Notes under the pieces: generated by a model
What the model was told of the DNA's origin: nothing
Seen by the model: the letters and a program-made list of their open reading frames with translations, nothing else
Databases searched by the model: none
Translations under genes and position numbers: made by a program
Shown: positions 6,436 to 7,462 of the stretch, piece after piece
How the letters are laid out: each line of letters opens with the position of its first letter
How positions within the stretch are numbered: position 1 is the first letter of the stretch
Source: Halobacteria archaeon
GTDB taxonomy: Bacteria; Pseudomonadota; Gammaproteobacteria; UBA9214
Assembly: GCA_013041945.1 (NCBI GenBank)
Contig: JABDRC010000253.1
Location: forward strand, 1-7,462
Direction: 5' to 3'
DNA: 7,462 bases

Positions 6436-6564
6436 GCATTATCCTGCTGATCCGGCTGGTTATATCCGGCCACTCCCACAGCCCCCTGCGCGTCAACCCT
6501 GGACGGTTAACCAATTCCGTTGTCCTGCGTTAGTAGAAATTATGGATACCTGACGGAGATTGAC
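6436..6564. other. Intergenic spacer before the lipoprotein gene
   Basis: This 129-bp spacer holds a weak 6-bp hairpin (6454-6459 with 6466-6471, including one G-T pair, loop TTATAT) that lacks a following T-run. It also holds a TTGTCC (6520-6525) that could be part of a -35. No convincing terminator or promoter can be fixed. Confidence 0.3.
6554..6558 (+). promoter_or_regulatory. Ribosome binding site deciding the lipoprotein start
   Basis: CGGAG at 6554-6558 lies 6 nt before the ATG at 6565. This fixes the start there rather than at the in-frame TTG at 6520, which would put non-signal residues before the lipoprotein signal peptide. Confidence 0.8.
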
Positions 6565-7017
6565 ATGCACACACGGATTCTGATTCTGGCCGGCGCCATC
6601 ACCCTGGCACTTGGCACCACGGCCTGTACCAACGAACAAACCGGCCAGGTTGTCGGCGGCATCCTCGGCGGCGTCGCCGGCCACCAGGTCGGCAGCGGCA
6701 GCGGTCAGGACGTGGCGACCGTGGTCGGGGCCATCGCAGGCACCTTTATCGGTGGCGCTGTCGGCCGCAGCATGGACGACACCGACCGGCTCAAGGCCGG
6801 CCAGAGCCTGGAATACAACCGGACCCACGAGCCCTCACACTGGCAAAATCCGAACACCGGCAATAACTACACCATGACGCCGACCCGGACATACCAGACC
6901 GGCAACGGTCAGTACTGCCGTGAGTACACCACCGACGTGGTGGTCGGAGGACGGCGCGAGACGGCCTATGGCACGGCATGCCGGCAGCCGGACGGCTCCT
7001 GGAAGGTGGTGAGCTAG
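6565..7017 (+). CDS. Glycine-zipper outer-membrane lipoprotein, 17-kDa surface antigen family
   Basis: The 150-residue product starts with a lipoprotein signal peptide (hydrophobic 5-17) ending GTTAC, with Cys21 the likely lipidated residue. The -3 Thr is less usual than Leu or Val in a lipobox. Residues 27-68 form a glycine-zipper 2TM segment (GQVVGGILGGVAGHQVGSGSG, then VVGAIAGTFIGGAVGRSMD), followed by DTDRLKAGQSLE. The C-terminal domain reads WQNPNTGN, TPTRTYQTGNGQYCREYT, VVVGGRRETAYGTACRQPDGSW, matching the pattern I recall for Rickettsia 17-kDa antigen relatives. Cys118 and Cys139 may form a disulfide in the periplasm. The family is tied to the cell envelope, but its precise function is poorly defined. 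A good ribosome binding site supports this start. The gene stands alone, with the REP-like pair 42 bp after its stop. Confidence 0.9.
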   Translation: MHTRILILAGAITLALGTTACTNEQTGQVVGGILGGVAGHQVGSGSGQDVATVVGAIAGTFIGGAVGRSMDDTDRLKAGQSLEYNRTHEPSHWQNPNTGNNYTMTPTRTYQTGNGQYCREYTTDVVVGGRRETAYGTACRQPDGSWKVVS

Positions 7018-7059
7018 GTTTACAGACAGGCAACGAGTGCATGCGCGGCTATTTTTTGC

Positions 7060-7084
7060 TGTAGGAGCGCGGGTACGCGCGAAT
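7060..7084 (+). repeat. REP-like palindromic element, left unit
   Basis: TGTAGGAGC followed by a hairpin (GCGCG at 7067-7071, loop GGTA, CGCGC at 7076-7080) and a GAAT tail matches the TGTAGGAGC-stem-GCGAAT layout of REP elements described in Pseudomonas and relatives. It is paired with an inverted unit at 7100-7125. Confidence 0.75.
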
Positions 7085-7099
7085 ATTAATGCCCGGTTT

Positions 7100-7125
7100 G
7101 TTCGCGGACAACGTCCGCTCGTACC
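7100..7125 (-). repeat. REP-like palindromic element, inverted right unit
   Basis: Read on the minus strand, the unit begins GGTACGAGC, forms a perfect 6-bp stem (GCGGAC with GTCCGC, plus-strand arms 7104-7109 and 7113-7118, 3-nt loop) and ends GCGAAC. It shares the GAGC-stem-GCGAA frame of the left unit with a different stem sequence, so the pair looks like a BIME-type module. It ends 6 bp before the stop codon of the hydrolase gene and could serve both convergent transcripts as a 3' stabilising or terminating structure, which is inference. Confidence 0.7.
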
Positions 7126-7131
7126 GACGGT

Positions 7132-7462
7132 TCAATCCTGCAGCAGGTTATGCAGCCATCCCCGAATATCCGCCACTTCGGCCGGACAGACGGCATGCGG
7201 CATCGGGTAGGTCCGCCAGTCAACGCGGTAGCCAAGCGCCTGCAGCCGGTCGCGCGAGGCCGATGCCAGCGCCAGCGGTATGAGCGGGTCCTGCTCGCCG
7301 TGCGCCAGCATGATCGGGATGTCCGCGTTGGCGGCACTGCGCTCCCCGGGCAGTGTCTCCGCCAGCGGCAGGTAGGTGGAGAGTGCGAGGATCCCGCCGA
7401 GGCGCCCGGCGTGACGCAGGCCGGTATGCAGCACGATGGCACCGCCCTGCGAAAAGCCCGCC
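7132..7462 (-). CDS. Alpha/beta-hydrolase carboxylesterase (phospholipase/carboxylesterase family), partial, N-terminus beyond the window
   Basis: The minus-strand frame runs open from the window edge to a TGA at 7134-7132 and encodes the last 109 or so residues of a family usually near 220. The fragment opens with the nucleophile elbow AGFSQGGAIVLHTGL, with the GxSxG serine encoded near 7450-7452. It continues with LGGILALSTYLPL, then the acid-residue segment MLAHGEQDPLIPLALA, and ends with the histidine segment YPMPHAVCPAEVADIRGWL. All three catalytic-triad positions are therefore visible. This pattern fits the esterase/acyl-protein thioesterase-like carboxylesterases (Pseudomonas EstB, bacterial APT relatives), which hydrolyse short-chain carboxylic esters in the cytoplasm. 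The exact substrate is unknown. A GTG near 7434 could be mistaken for a start but lies inside the conserved domain. The gene is convergent with the lipoprotein gene across the REP-like pair. Confidence 0.9.
   Translation of the reverse strand, partial: AGFSQGGAIVLHTGLRHAGRLGGILALSTYLPLAETLPGERSAANADIPIMLAHGEQDPLIPLALASASRDRLQALGYRVDWRTYPMPHAVCPAEVADIRGWLHNLLQD

Noticed and set aside
7040..7059. T-run (TTTTTT) after the lipoprotein gene as an intrinsic terminator
   Set aside because: No stable stem directly precedes the T-run. The REP-like hairpins downstream are the better 3' structures.

Overview
The window is high-GC DNA with dense, short-spaced genes. It most likely comes from a gammaproteobacterial chromosome. 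The main argument is synteny: hemD, hemC, algR and algZ (fimS) on the minus strand, followed by a divergent argH, is the arrangement known around the alginate/twitching regulator locus of Pseudomonas. Differences from Pseudomonas (an extra gene between algR and hemC, unlike neighbours beyond argH) suggest another gammaproteobacterial lineage, perhaps Chromatiales- or Xanthomonadales-like. The sequence alone does not settle the genus.

Layout. Positions 1-1462 (minus) hold the 5' part of hemD and all of hemC, two successive tetrapyrrole-synthesis enzymes whose genes overlap by 8 nt. Positions 1492-2022 (plus) hold a small exported thioredoxin-fold protein in opposite orientation, inserted between hemC and algR. 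Its start is only 29 bp from the hemC start, and the promoters appear to overlap. Positions 2063-3891 (minus) hold a LytTR response regulator (AlgR-like) and its membrane histidine kinase (AlgZ/FimS-like), translationally coupled by a 4-nt overlap. The 264-bp divergent spacer 3892-4155 holds an imperfect inverted repeat of a GGGACAG-CCACG-TTTTT motif, a partial third copy, and a likely argH -10 box. Positions 4156-5541 (plus) hold argH, the last enzyme of arginine synthesis. Positions 5629-6435 (plus) hold a PAS plus degenerate-GGDEF protein. Positions 6565-7017 (plus) hold a glycine-zipper lipoprotein of the Rickettsia 17-kDa antigen family. Positions 7060-7125 hold a pair of REP-like hairpins in opposite orientation, lying between convergent genes. 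Positions 7132-7462 (minus) hold the C-terminal part of an alpha/beta-hydrolase carboxylesterase that runs off the window.

How the genes fit together. HemC makes hydroxymethylbilane for HemD. AlgZ and AlgR form a two-component pair. ArgH is metabolically unrelated but conserved in position. The PAS/pseudo-GGDEF protein is a plausible signalling receptor or scaffold rather than a cyclase. No mobile-element gene, CRISPR array or RNA gene was seen. No clearly new multi-gene system is evident. The most noteworthy points are the antisense thioredoxin-like gene with its compressed divergent promoter region, the pseudo-GGDEF protein, and the two repeat clusters.
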